Below are positions 1 to 11,731 of a stretch of 64,000 nucleotides of DNA, piece after piece. The position numbers and the translations under genes were made by a program. The notes below the pieces were generated by a model. The model saw only the letters and a program-made list of their open reading frames with translations, made no database searches and was not told where the DNA came from. Location: positions 19,142,420 to 19,206,419 of the forward strand of contig OX940865.1 of the NCBI GenBank assembly GCA_954871525.1, read 5' to 3'. The number at the start of each line of letters is the position of its first letter. Within the stretch, counting starts at the first letter, position 1. This DNA comes from Parietaria judaica (Eukaryota; Streptophyta; Magnoliopsida; Rosales; Urticaceae).

Positions 1-768
1 CAGAATATTTAAATCAAGTCAACTTGAATTGAAGCTCACTAGTCCACCACGAAAACATATTATCAAGATTCGAAACAAAGAAACTAGGTTCACAAGTTTC
101 AAAGCTCTTGTCAATGTGCCAAGCAATCAAAATGAAGTAATTAATTAACAAAAAATCATGACTCATTGTTGTTGCAATATTTTCATACATTAAATATAAA
201 TGAGGATGATAAGTTAAGAGTTAAAACAAACAAAATTATGAGCATATATATCTAAAGTTTACAACTAACCATTTAAAAATAATGTTTGAGCGTTGTGACA
301 AAATTTTGAATAATCATACAAAAAATTCAGTCAAAGATATTAAATTTCAGATACTTGTTCGATTTATATTCAACTCGAAGTTTCAAATCTTTCAACTCTC
401 ATTTAATTTTTGTTTAACTACAATATTTTCGATGATTATCTTGGTCACGTCTAGTGTAAATGTGTAATTTTAGATCAAATTGATTATAATGTCCCTTTAT
501 CTTTTCAATAATGATTCTAATGATTGGATATTTTGTGCTAAAAGAGCACTAATTGCTGCTTAAAATTCAAAATATCCGAAAGTGAGTAACTTTTATATAA
601 CTCTCGGGAGAGTGATATATCTATCTATAGATATGACTAGGAGCTTCACGAGTCATAGAATATTATTCCCTTTAGGATAAGTACCGAATTTTCTTCTTTT
701 CAAAGCCATACGTGTCTGCTTGATTTCAAACATGTAATCAACACCACATCCAACTAAAAGCCAACACC

Positions 769-771
<3 letters not shown>

Positions 772-817
<46 letters not shown>
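772..817. repeat. (TA)n(TG)n microsatellite
   Basis: A run of about 15 TA units passes directly into about 8 TG units. The open frames that cross it consist largely of Tyr-Ile and Thr-His repeats and are not genes. Confidence 0.95.
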
Positions 818-1489
818 TTTTGTGTCTTGTTTATCCAATACAGCAGTAACAATAAAAGAATAAAGAAGTGGCTTGAAAGTTGAGTAAGCAAGCCAAGAGC
901 AAGCCAAGAATAAGTGAGAAAAGGAAATAACAACAGAAGATAAAAGCCTAACAGAAAACCACAAAAAGGTCCCATTTTTGTAGTACTTATAACTTCTAAG
1001 CCAAGTATAATACAACATGCGCAGAATATGTACCAAAACCCGAACATATTAGGGAAAAATAACGGTAAAAGCAAATACTTAATTTGGATTATCGAAGTTG
1101 TCTCTCAAATACTTTATCCGAATATACAAATAATTTCAAAGTTACATAATTCGTAGTATTAGAAACTTAATCAGTAATAAATCAGTAATAAATATTATAT
1201 TTTATTAATATAATATTTTATAATACTTATGTCGCAAATATTTAAATATGTAAGAATATATTAAATCTATATTTGACGTGAACTATCTGAAAATTTATAG
1301 TCCCAAAATTTCATTTTTTACATTTGACAATCAAACTTTTTACTGTAAAAATTAAAGAATCAGATCCAATTGATAAAAAAAACTAAAAGTCTGAAACGGT
1401 AACAAAATTCTGACGCGTGTCAGGTACTTTTGTCGCAGACCCTCCAAAAAGCCAACGTCTCTTTAATCTGGGCCGTTGGATCGGCTCTT

Positions 1490-2513
1490 TATTATTTTTT
1501 TTAAAAAAACCCGGATATATGTATATCCGGGTATTAACTTTCCCGGATACCGAAATATCTGGTTCCGGAAAAACCCGGACCCGGATATTTCGGTATCCGT
1601 TTTTTTTTTTTGCGAATCCGGGTTTAACCCGGATTCATATTTTGGGGACTAAGTCTGATACAATATCTCCATTTCACCTCTACTTGTGAGTCAGCAAAAC
1701 TTATGTCAAGATAAAAATGATATTTTTTTGCATCAAAGTAGAGGCTCGGAATTTGTAATTGACGGATTCGAAAACGTATCAAGAAGACGAAAAAACAGCA
1801 TGGTTCGCCCTAATCATCTTCAAAGATTAATTCGATTTGTGCCCGATTCCGAATATTTCCGCTTATCGGTATATCTGGTAGCTTTAATGCGCTAGGTGGC
1901 TCATTTAGATGAGCACACGTGGAGCTTATTCCAAGTAAGTAGGGACAAACATACTTAACTATATTACTATATATACATTAGTCACAAGTCGTGATGTTTT
2001 GAGTTTGCATGTTTTTTAATGCAAAGTTTTCCGTGTATTGAAATTTTGAGTTTGTTGTAATACATCGATCATATAAAACTATATCCGCAAGGGTTGAAAC
2101 CCGTCTTGTGTACCCGTTTTTGCTGTTGTATTTTGTAAAATTTAGATTTTAAAATTCAGGTATTTGGTTTTGCTTTTCTAAATTCAATTTTAATATTCTC
2201 GGATCCACTTTGCTATAAGAGAATGAACATTTGAAATTAAATAGTACAATTTAAATAAAATAAAGAACATACTTTATTTCTAAAATTCGGGTGAAAAAAA
2301 AAAAAGTTTAAATAGCACCCACATATTTATTTGGCAATGAAATAATAAAACAGTGATTCTCTTATTCTTAAAATAGAAAAATTACAACACAAAACCTGTA
2401 TTTTTTATTTAATTCATATACAATTATCCGGATTCGGAATTTGATTTTGAATCCGTAAGCGAAGTTTTAAATCCGGATATGGTCCAATTTCGGGTATTAC
2501 TTTTACCCTAATA
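1490..2513. mobile_element. Degraded CCGGATAT-rich hAT-like MITE
   Basis: Short palindromic CCGGATAT / ATCCGG motifs cluster at 1510-1640 and again at 2425-2510, where the sequence ends in ACCCTA. The same motif style and a similar terminus occur in the better preserved element at 45420-46081. The 800 bp between the two clusters lacks the motifs, so this may be one internally disrupted copy or two fragments. No target duplication could be identified. Confidence 0.4.
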
Positions 2514-3722
2514 TGTGCAGTAGAAGGTGGTAAACAAGACACGTCTAATTATTGGCATATAATATGTCGTAAGCTCTACATTAAATATAATATAAATTTA
2601 AATATTCATTTGCTGAGTTAGAGTTGACGTGGGATATTGTGACGGAGAGTAAAAACAATATTTAACACAATCATCTATTATCATCGTAAAATTGCAAAAA
2701 AATACAAAAATAAATAAAAATAAACTTAGAATATTTAGAGAATGACACAATTATATGTATGGAACTTTCATTTTTATAATGGGAAAATAGCGACTAAATA
2801 TTGGGGGAAAAAATTAATTATTGACATGGAATTTTCTATGAATTCTTCATTTCTTTTGTTAAAACCATTCATTAAGTTTGATTCATGTATGCAACTAGTT
2901 TTTCATAGATCAATTTTTTTTTTGTTCATGAACATAAAGTGGTTCATGTATATTGGAAATGATTCATATATTGGATTTGGATATAAATTCATTAAGGAGA
3001 ATTGTTTTCCAATGAACGAAAATTAATTTATGCATGAATATTCTTTCATGCATATTTAAAGTCAGTGAAAAAGAGATTAATTATTTTCCATATGTCCATA
3101 TATTATATTAATATATTACATACATTTTTGTACAAATTTTACATTTTCACTTATTTTGTTTACCTTTATATTATTTATAATATTTACTTTTTATACGTCG
3201 AATCATATATATTCCGCTACCCCAACATTATTATTTTTTTCCTTTGAAATTTATATTCTGAATTTTTCACCGATGGTAGTTCAAATTGAATCACAACACA
3301 ATATATCCAATACTTAATTATTCCCAATAAATGATAGAAAGTAAAAGCTTCCATTTTGAGGACCTCATTAAAATATGTAGTACCAAAATAGCAAATAAAC
3401 TAATTATGCCACTGTATCAACTTGTGTTTAATTAACATATGAGAAAATAAATTTCGGAATTTCACACTTGCTACCATAGTATAGTACCACTCATCCAATA
3501 ATAATAATAAAAAAAAGATAAATAAAATAATATATTATTTGTCTCTAGTATATTATAGTATAATTATCTACGTATGTAATTATATAAATGAAAGAAGCAT
3601 TGATTTCTTCCAACTTTAAAGGCTATAGATTGGAGATTTTAATACACACAATGAAAGAAGCGTTTGTTAGTTTGGTTCCAAACAAAGAGGCTTTATCTTA
3701 GATTGTTCTTTTCTTCTAGAAA

Positions 3723-3725
<3 letters not shown>

Positions 3726-3759
<34 letters not shown>
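3726..3759. repeat. (TA)n microsatellite
   Basis: About 17 uninterrupted TA units in AT-rich DNA. Confidence 0.95.
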
Positions 3760-3765
<6 letters not shown>

Positions 3766-4524
3766 TGCACTTAATATATACATGACATTTAACGTATATC
3801 TTATTTTTCTAATACTTCATTCACAAATTTCGCCCTACTTGGCAAAATTTAGATTTGACTTTTCGTTGGCTTAAAACAGCAAAAAATATGATTTTTTATA
3901 TAAGAAAAAATTTATAAAAGAAAAAAAATCATTTGACAACTGGAGTTTTAAAAATAAAAATATAATGATGTTGAGATTAATATTTCCGGTAACAAAAACA
4001 ACTATTAATCATGTAAACAGAAGACTAATTAATCTGAATTGTTGAATTACCTTTCAATTTCAAGAGAAGAAAAAAAGAACGAAATTGAAATCTGAATTTT
4101 TTTGAACCAGTATATATCAAATATTACATATTTACCTAGTTAACAATAACAATGATTTGATAACTATGATATTTTATGAAATGATTTTTTCAATCTAAAT
4201 ATATCAATCTTAAAAATCAAAATCAAAATTCAATAAAAAAAATAAAAAAAATAAGAGGACAAAATTGAACATGCCATCTATTTTCAAATATCAATTATGA
4301 AGCATGAAGCCTATTAATATGATATCTTGAATTCTATCCATCTTATCCTTTGGGTTGGCATTAGATACATAAAGTGATATAACTATTTATTATTTATAAA
4401 ATATTATATCCTAATTAAAAGATCTCATTGACAAATGACAACTATTTCAATTTCAAAATATTCATATCACATCCCCATAATGTACATGCATGCATGCATG
4501 GGTCCTATATATATGACATGACCT

Positions 4525-4571
4525 CCCTTGTAATATAATATTATTATTATTATTATTATTATTACAAGGAC
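4525..4571. repeat. (TTA)n tract between short inverted repeats
   Basis: About eight TTA units are bracketed by CCTTGTAAT on the left and ATTACAAGG on the right, giving a 9-bp perfect inverted repeat around the microsatellite. It could be the collapsed remains of a small hairpin element or chance. Confidence 0.7.
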
Positions 4572-5599
4572 TTATCCATAACTATCTGGATTCATTGATT
4601 TCATCTATATCCAAACACCAAAGTATGCCATGTCACAGATTTATTTATTTTTTTGAATTATTCAAAGCTTTTATAAGCCTTAAAGTATACTATCAACTGT
4701 CTCGCTTACATTCCAACTCAGCATGTGATATTTCAGACTTCAAGAGTTTAAACTCTTATCTCTTCAAGACTTGAACAACATTCAACACTTCTTTAGTTAT
4801 CAGTTGCACTTATTTAGGTTAAATAAAATATATGTTATTAAATTTTGACTTTTTGGAGTATTTTAAGAAACACTTGCGCAAAATTATTTAATTTTAACGG
4901 ATGATGTCTTTTTATCTAGATGTTCGATCCGGATTTCTACAACGTATTGAATTGAAACTCTCGACGATATAAGTTTTTAATCCAGCCGATATCTTTTGAT
5001 ATGCTTAAAATGATTCTTTAGCAAGTTTCGAACTCTTTGAACTCGTGTATTTTGTTTTATTAAAGATTCTATCTAACTAATTGTAAGGCATAATATTCTA
5101 ATAAGAAATCTTTGAGTTTTTTCATTTCTTTTTCAATTCATGTTTTTTGATGGATGCCAATCAATTTCTTAGAATCTAATATTCATGCATGAATCAATAA
5201 ATTTTGAGGGGAAATTCTCAAAATATAATATACATGCACAGATCAACAAATTTGGGAAGAATGGGCGATTAAAATCCTTTTTTATTTTCTTCTCTTTTTA
5301 GATAATATATATTTATAACTAAGGACCTAAAAAATTAAATTAAATAATTAAAATGAATTATAATTTGGTGAAGGGACACATTTCCCTCCATTTTAACAGA
5401 ATTCAGATAATTCAATAATGTTTTCTGAACAAATATTGGATGGAGCTATTGTTCAAATGAATCACGTCTTTTCATTAACATTTATTTGTACGTTGGGTTT
5501 TTCGATGATATTTTCTCAATCTCGAGGCATATATAACGGGATTTTATCAAAACGATTGTCTTATTAATCTTGAAAATTAAGCGATAGTTTTAGACACAT

Positions 5600-6110
5600 T
5601 ATCAAATTTTGGGTACTTTTGTTAACTATATAGATTTTGCCGATTTTCTACTATGGTTATATGCCTCGGGACGCAGATCTTAATTCCACAAGTGCAGAGC
5701 CTCTGGCTCGCCCACCAAGTCGCTGCGAGAATGTCAATTGAATGAAAATGGGGTATTCGGACTACTAGGTCTTGAACCGCGATTGGACGACGAACCGAAC
5801 GGAGCACCGGGGGGAAGTCGAATTCGGCTATGGAGGCTAGAGAGAATTCGAGTATTGCTTTAGGATTTTATTGAGTGGATTGGTTAACTATGAGCTTAAT
5901 AGTGTATTCATAGACCACGCCCTAATGGGCTTTGACCTAATAGATTGGGCTAAGCCTATTAGATCACTATTAATTAATTAATTCTTATAAATTACTAAAT
6001 CACTCATAATTAATTCACGGGCCTCGAGTGGGCCCTTCACCCTAGATCTAGTTGGGTCGGATCCGAAAAGTTCAATGAATCTAAATTTCGATTCGAACAT
6101 TTTCTACAAT
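5600..6110 (-). mobile_element. LTR-like remnant, reversed
   Basis: Read on the minus strand this region has the texture of the copia LTR at 56.1 kb: GGGCCC and GGGC..GCCC words alternating with TTAATTAATTAA stretches, then a GC-richer segment with short polypyrimidine runs. No matching partner LTR, primer-binding site or target duplication is visible, so it would be a solo or truncated LTR. Assigned by resemblance only. Confidence 0.4.
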
Positions 6111-6261
6111 TTACATAAATTAGAGAATTCATTAATGTTTTCTTCCTGAAATTTGAACAGACCTATTGTTATACTAAATCATGTCCCTTCATTAACTTTT
6201 TGTTAAGCAGCAATTATATAATTTATTCATACTTCACTAACAAAAATTAGATGAAATTGTC

Positions 6262-7078
6262 TCGTTGGATAAACTTTGGATAAGATGGCTTCATGCCTAT
6301 CATATGAAAGGCCGCAATATTAGAGATATACATGTGTCACAATAAGCATCTTTTTTCTTTAAGAAGCTCTTGATATGCAGGGATTTGTTTCAACACGTTG
6401 GGGATTGGGAGAGATTAATGGATGTGGCTGAGTTTGATGAGAAAAGTGTTTATCAGTTGGTGCGACCTCCTACATAACTTGTGGCTTGGAAGGAGCTAGT
6501 ACTAAATAATAGATCCACCCCGTGTGCCAAGTTTATCCTATGGCTAGCCTTGTGGAATATATTGTCCACTAAGGATAAGCTGCTGAAGCTTAATATCTCC
6601 ATTGATCCTCAATGCTCTTTCTGTCACGTTTAAGCAGAGACTCTAGATCATTTGTTGTTTAGCTGTCCCGGAATTCTAGATGCATGGAAAGCCTTGTTAG
6701 CTTGGTATGACATGCCTTTCATACATGGGACATGGTTGGACAATGTGGATTTGCACTGTGCTTGTACTAAAGGAAAGAGACCCCGAAGCAGAGTGTTTAA
6801 AGTCCTTGTTACCGAGTTTGTATATGCTATATGGATTGAGAGGAACGTGCGCATCTTCCAATCCAATAAGCTAAATATGACCAGTTTGCTGAGAGACGTG
6901 GTGCAAAAGGCTCTTAGACGATGTTTGATGGATTAAAAACTTCAAGTAATGTGTTACTCTCTTGTAGGATATCCCCAAGTGTAATGATTGTTTGAATTTT
7001 GGTTCTTGTACTGATGACGTTCGTTCTTACATAATGGAAAAAAGCTATCTCTGTTCCAAAAAAATAAAATAAAAAATA
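6262..7078 (+). mobile_element. 3' end of a LINE (L1-type), dead
   Basis: Conceptual translation from about 6262 to 6935 matches the C-terminal part of plant L1-type reverse transcriptase ORFs: a WLHAYHMKGRNI-like segment, then a zinc-binding zf-RVT region with FILWLALWNILSTKDKL, CSFCHV..AETLDHLLFSCP (Cys-x2-Cys, His-x4-Cys pattern), and a tail reading AIWIERNVRIFQ. At least three in-frame stop codons interrupt it. An A-rich stretch at 7058-7078 follows, as expected for a LINE 3' end. The polymerase and endonuclease portions are absent, so this is a 5'-truncated, inactive copy. It ends about 210 bp upstream of the kelch F-box gene. Confidence 0.8.
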
Positions 7079-7207
7079 GATGAATTTATTATTTCACTAA
7101 ATTTAAGTATTTATGCCGCTATTAAACTAAACTAAGAGAGCAAACTGTAAATTTGGCGTCGGCGGATAGAGCAATGATCCATTAATTAGAAAGATCTCCG
7201 AACCTCC

Positions 7208-7215
7208 TATAAATA
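7208..7215 (+). promoter_or_regulatory. TATA box of the kelch F-box gene
   Basis: TATAAATA lies 76 bp upstream of the start codon, leaving room for a short leader of about 45-50 nt. The leader contains CACACACACG and CTCACTCACTACG just before the ATG. Confidence 0.65.
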
Positions 7216-7290
7216 CCATCACACACACGAACTGTATTTCATAATATCCCAATTTCAAAACAAATAACTCTCAGTTTCTCACTCACTACG

Positions 7291-8307
7291 ATGACCGATT
7301 CCACTGAGTTCACCGAGTTGATCCCGGGTTTGCCCGACGACGTGGCGCTCGAGTGCCTCACTCGCTTCCACCACTCCACTCACCGAGTCGCCGCCCGAGT
7401 CAGCCGCCGCTGGGCCCACCTCCTCCGCAGCCGGGACTTCTTCCACCTCCGCAAGCGAACCGGCCGGACCCGCCGCCTGGCCTGCCTCGTCCAGCTTCTA
7501 CCGGTCCCGACCCAAATTAAACCCGTTTCTCCTCCCTCATACGGAATTTCCGTATTCGATCCAGTATCTGGGTCATGGGACCGGATCGACCCGGTCCCAA
7601 AGTACCCGACCGGGCTGCCCCTCTTCTGCCAGGTGGCTTCCGCCGAGGGGAAGCTCGTAATCATGGGCGGGTGGGACCCGGCCAGCTACGACCCGATCCG
7701 GGACGTGTTCGTTTACGACTTTGCGACCCGACGGTGGCGTCCCGGGCAGAATATGCCCGAGGTTCGGTCGTTCTTCGCCACCGGGTCAGTCGCGGGCTGC
7801 GTGTTCGTTGCAGGCGGGCACGACGCGAGTAAGAACGCGTTGTCGTCGGCGTGGGCGTACGATGTGGCGGCAGATGAGTGGGCCGCGCTGCCCGGGATGA
7901 GCCAGGGGCGGGACGAGTGCGAGGGTGCGGTCGTCGGGGGCGAGTTCTGGGTTGTGAGCGGGTACCCGACCGAGAGCCAGGGCGGGTTCGGAGCGAGCGC
8001 GGAGCGGTATGTCGAGGGCGCGTGGCGGCGTGTAGAGGGCGCGTGGGTGGAGGGGGCGTGCCCGAGGGCGAACGTCGGTGTCGGGGAGGACGGGCGGCTT
8101 TCGCGACTCTCGGAGCGGAGCCCGGCGGTGCGGGTGGGCACGTGCGGGGTCGGGCTAGGCGGGCGGGTTTACATGTCCGGGTCCACGTGTCAGGGCGGAA
8201 AGCAGGAGTTTTTCTTGATGGAGGGGCAAAATGGTCAATTGAGGAAGATCGAAGTGCCTGATGAGTTCACGGGGTTTGTCCAGTCCGGTTGTTGCCTTGA
8301 GGTTTAA
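7291..8307 (+). CDS. F-box/kelch-repeat protein (At1g80440 / KMD type)
   Basis: Single-exon gene of 338 residues. An F-box is visible at about residues 9-50 (LIPGLPDDVALECLTRF ... RRWAHLLRS), which in this family binds SKP1/ASK in an SCF ubiquitin ligase. Kelch-type blades follow from about residue 85, with GKLVIMGGWDP, CVFVAGGHDAS and EFWVVSGYPT as the glycine-pair strands and W-containing strands between them. Length and lack of introns match the Arabidopsis family that includes KISS ME DEADLY proteins and KFB01/20/39/50, known to target type-B response regulators or phenylalanine ammonia-lyase for degradation. Which substrate applies here cannot be read from the sequence. The coding region is strongly GC-rich against its flanks, a common feature of this intronless family. 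A TATA box precedes it. Other long frames on both strands inside it are shadows of the GC-rich codons. Confidence 0.93.
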   Translation: MTDSTEFTELIPGLPDDVALECLTRFHHSTHRVAARVSRRWAHLLRSRDFFHLRKRTGRTRRLACLVQLLPVPTQIKPVSPPSYGISVFDPVSGSWDRIDPVPKYPTGLPLFCQVASAEGKLVIMGGWDPASYDPIRDVFVYDFATRRWRPGQNMPEVRSFFATGSVAGCVFVAGGHDASKNALSSAWAYDVAADEWAALPGMSQGRDECEGAVVGGEFWVVSGYPTESQGGFGASAERYVEGAWRRVEGAWVEGACPRANVGVGEDGRLSRLSERSPAVRVGTCGVGLGGRVYMSGSTCQGGKQEFFLMEGQNGQLRKIEVPDEFTGFVQSGCCLEV

Positions 8308-10400
8308 AATTTAAATAAATAAAATGTATAAATGTTTATAATATAAGCTAAGAAATATGCAATTTGCCTTGTATTTTTTAAACCAGGGACTTGTATTTTT
8401 TGGTATATAGTGTGTGTAATATATTAGGAAGATAATGTTAATTATTATTTCATGTGTCAATTTTTTTCTTTCTATTTATGTCTTGTAGAGAAAGCAGAGA
8501 CAAAATGTACTAGTTTTATCCTCCTCGTGTATCATTAATTTGTTCCCTATTAATCTGCTAAATTCCAATAGTATAAATTCCGAATTAGTGTAGTGATCCT
8601 CTCAATTTTGCAGGCAACTAAGGGTGAAATCGACATTATCATAAGAAATCGAGTACGGGACAAAAATATCGGAATTTTAAACATTGTCCCGGACTACAGG
8701 TCTTGGTTTTAGTTCTCAGCCGTGAACCGGTACTTCACCAGTTTGGGACCGGGAAGAAACCGAAAACCTTAAAGAAGATTTTCATCCCTCAGCTTGACGT
8801 AATGTTCGATATTTCTCACAAAGCGTTTTTTGAAATAATCAATAAGTTTATTTCTAAAAAAATGTTAGGATATCATACAATATAATTAGAGAAAAATAGT
8901 TAAGAATAAATTTTCAAATGAATCGTGTGTTCCGTGCGATGTAACATTTTTTCGCGACATTAAAAATAACTCTGCTATTTTTTGTTTCTAAGAATAATGC
9001 TTTTTGTTACTAAAATTTGTAATTCATGGAGGACAGTGTCCCTAACGAACAAAGTTCAAATTGTAGTTTTGTTGTTGCGGGAACGCCGTTGTAGGTGAGG
9101 GTAAATTTGTGAATAGAAACATGAGAACATAAGTCCGAATTGAGGGATAAGTCGTTCTTTTTAAGACGTTTCGTGGCTTGATTCCGGGAATAACATTTTT
9201 ATACTCGAAACACGGAATGAGAACTTAACCAACAGCATGAGACAAGTAGATTTATGGTTATGAAAAAAGTATTCCAAAATTGAACTATATATATCACCAA
9301 CACATTATTCACAGCTCTTCAATGGCAATTTATTTTTGTCCCCACAAACACCTAAACTCAACAAGCCATATTTATTCCAAAGAGACAAGGAGAGTTCAGA
9401 TCCAATCTCTGAAAAATATATCTATAATGCTAAATCTATATCTTCTTTCATTTTTATAATTTTTTCACTTAATTTATCTGTAATTATCTTTCAATGAAAC
9501 ATCGAAATATGATTTGCTTTGCTTTAGCATTACTGCAAATAGCGACTTATGTAACACGTTTTGCACAACGATCCTTAGATTTTTCGTGCAAAGTGAAAAC
9601 ACAAAAGTTTGCACGAGAGTTCTTCAAAATATACTTAAAAACACTACGCAAAAGTTTACTCTACTATATTCAAAGTTTTTGAGGTACTTACTCAGGATGG
9701 AAGATTACTCTACAAAAATAGGCAACTTCGATCGAATGCCAAAAGCGGGATAGGAATCGACTAACTCCCCTGCTCAAGGCATATAGTTGCCTTTCTTTCC
9801 GAGCAACTTAGTTTGACAGTTATGAGAACGAGACTGCACAACGATTTTCTTAATTTGTCGCAAAAGTATATAGTATTTTCAAGCGTTTGTCCGATTATTT
9901 TTTAAATTTTCATTATGTTACGGGGAATAATTATGCATCTCAAATATATAATTTGAAATTCTCAACTACCGAAAAGTAGCCCTTATAACTAGTACGGAGA
10001 ATTTGTTACTAGGCGAATGTCTTCGATATTTATATGTTGACATAGTAAATTTATGTCTCCGTGACTAAAATTTCAAATACTCGACCAGCATATTTAATTA
10101 TTCATTTTCGGAGAAATTTATACACAGAATGATTGATAATTTTTTCGATTATAAACACTAGCCGTGATAAAATGAATGTCAATTTTAAGTCAATATAAAC
10201 GAGAACACTTTTCATGAATAAAAAACGTGCTATTAATTTGCTGGAAAATAATAGAAGTGTCCTAGTGGTAACTGGTAAGTAAATGTTTATATATAATTAT
10301 ATCTATATAGATTACAGCTCAGCTGAGATCGAAATTATAATGGTAAATTAAGTTTTCCTTGGAGCAAATCTAAAGTTTTAGTGCAAAAATGATAGAAGCC

Positions 10401-10453
<53 letters not shown>

Positions 10454-11155
10454 TGAGTAGATTGTTGCAGATGCAGTCATGTAAATGTTACAATATCTTG
10501 AGTATGTATTTGTATTAAATTATGTAATTATATTATTTACGTGAGTGTTTTTTCAATATAGGTGAACATTTTTTCATTCACCATAGAGTTCTAGTTACGT
10601 ATTTAAAGAATATAAATTCAAATAATAAAATATAAAGCTAATTCGAATCCTTTAGCTCAAATAAATAAGTTCAAAATATTTAACTAATTCTATTTCAGTA
10701 TTGTCGTCTTCGATATTTCATTAGCGCTGTCAATGATTTTAAGAAAACAATCAAGTTGTTAACCGAAATGATAAATTTTGAATTATTAAAATAGTGACCC
10801 CAATTTTTATTTTCTTATGTGGTTGAAGAGGTCTAGATTTGATAATAGAATACTAAGAAAAATTGTTGAAATGCATCATAAAATGTTTATACCAATTTAT
10901 TGCAAACTGGATACGTACTTCTTAAAAATTATTTTAATAATAATAAAAAAAAGCGATTGTTTTTCCTAAAGGCCCATTAGTAGCATTGTGGGCCCAAATA
11001 TAAAGCAGGTTTAAAATCCAGAAGCCCAAGATGTTAATTTGTGTTTCTTAATGTATTAATTATAAATGGAAAATTTGCTGTTAAGTACTCTCATTTTAAA
11101 TTTTTACAAAATATATACTTTGAGTATGTGATTTGGCAATATTACTTTTAATTTG
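8308..11155. other. Intergenic DNA between the F-box gene and RRP5
   Basis: AT-rich with no recognised gene. Two overlapping short open frames near 9494-9753 resemble no family I know and lack coding-like composition. A short stretch around 8690-8770 has the ACCGG/CCGG words seen in the hAT-like repeats of this window. A (TAA)n tract lies at 10401-10452. Confidence 0.6.
10401..10452. repeat. (TAA)n microsatellite
   Basis: About 17 uninterrupted TAA units. Confidence 0.95.
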
Positions 11156-11381
11156 TATAAATTTAAAATAAACAAACAATTACACTTTAAAACCATAGTT
11201 TTATCGCGAATTTCTCACCCTCGCTGAGCTTCTTCACCATCCAAAAGCACAATTTTATGTTTTCTGGCTATAAATTTAAAATAAACAAACAATTACACTT
11301 TAAAACCGTAGTTTTATCGTGAATTTCTCACCCTCGCCGAGCTTCTTCACCATCCAAAAGCATAATTTTATGTTTTCTGGC
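11156..11381. repeat. 113-bp tandem duplication upstream of RRP5
   Basis: Two head-to-tail copies of 113 bp, 11156-11268 and 11269-11381, differ at only about four sites, mostly C/T changes (for example TCGCGAAT versus TCGTGAAT). The second copy ends about 350 bp upstream of the RRP5 start codon, so it lies in the presumed promoter region. Confidence 0.93.
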
Positions 11382-11731
11382 TGCGCGGCCCGTTATGCGA
11401 CCTCAAAACTCGCCGTCTTCGCCAACCTTTAATTAGCGTTAGATCAAGAGTATATTTTTTCTGTCTCGGGAAATAAAGTATTTATTTTTGTAAAATTAAA
11501 AAAAATGCAGGGTTTATGTTTGCTAAAGTTGAAAATAGAGGGTGTATAAAGCAAATTTCCTAATTTCTGTCTCGTCGTTCTCCTAAAACCCTCGTAAACC
11601 CTTCAACACTCTCAAACAAGCCTCTCAGACACCACAGAGAGCTCCATAGCAAGACCCCTCTCTCTCTCTCTCTCCATTTCTCCAAGAGCTAGGGTTTCGG
11701 CGAGCTCATCCATCGCCGGAGAAGCTTAAAG

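Larger units (their letters stand above)
1..5590. other. AT-rich intergenic DNA, no gene recognised
   Basis: Open frames here are short, AT-biased and resemble no family I know. The stretch holds simple repeats (listed separately) and a degraded CCGGATAT-rich repeat at about 1490-2513. I see no tRNA, no convincing exon and no clear promoter. Confidence 0.6.

Noticed and set aside
653..1074. Two long minus-strand frames of 106-127 codons
   Set aside because: They run through the (TA)n(TG)n microsatellite (Tyr-Ile and Thr-His repeats) and resemble no protein family.
7380..8261. Several long frames on both strands within the kelch F-box gene
   Set aside because: They are out-of-frame readings of a GC-rich coding region whose real frame has clear F-box and kelch motifs.
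9494..9753. Overlapping frames of 62 and 79 codons
   Set aside because: No recognisable domain, no splice or promoter context, and composition like the surrounding intergenic DNA.
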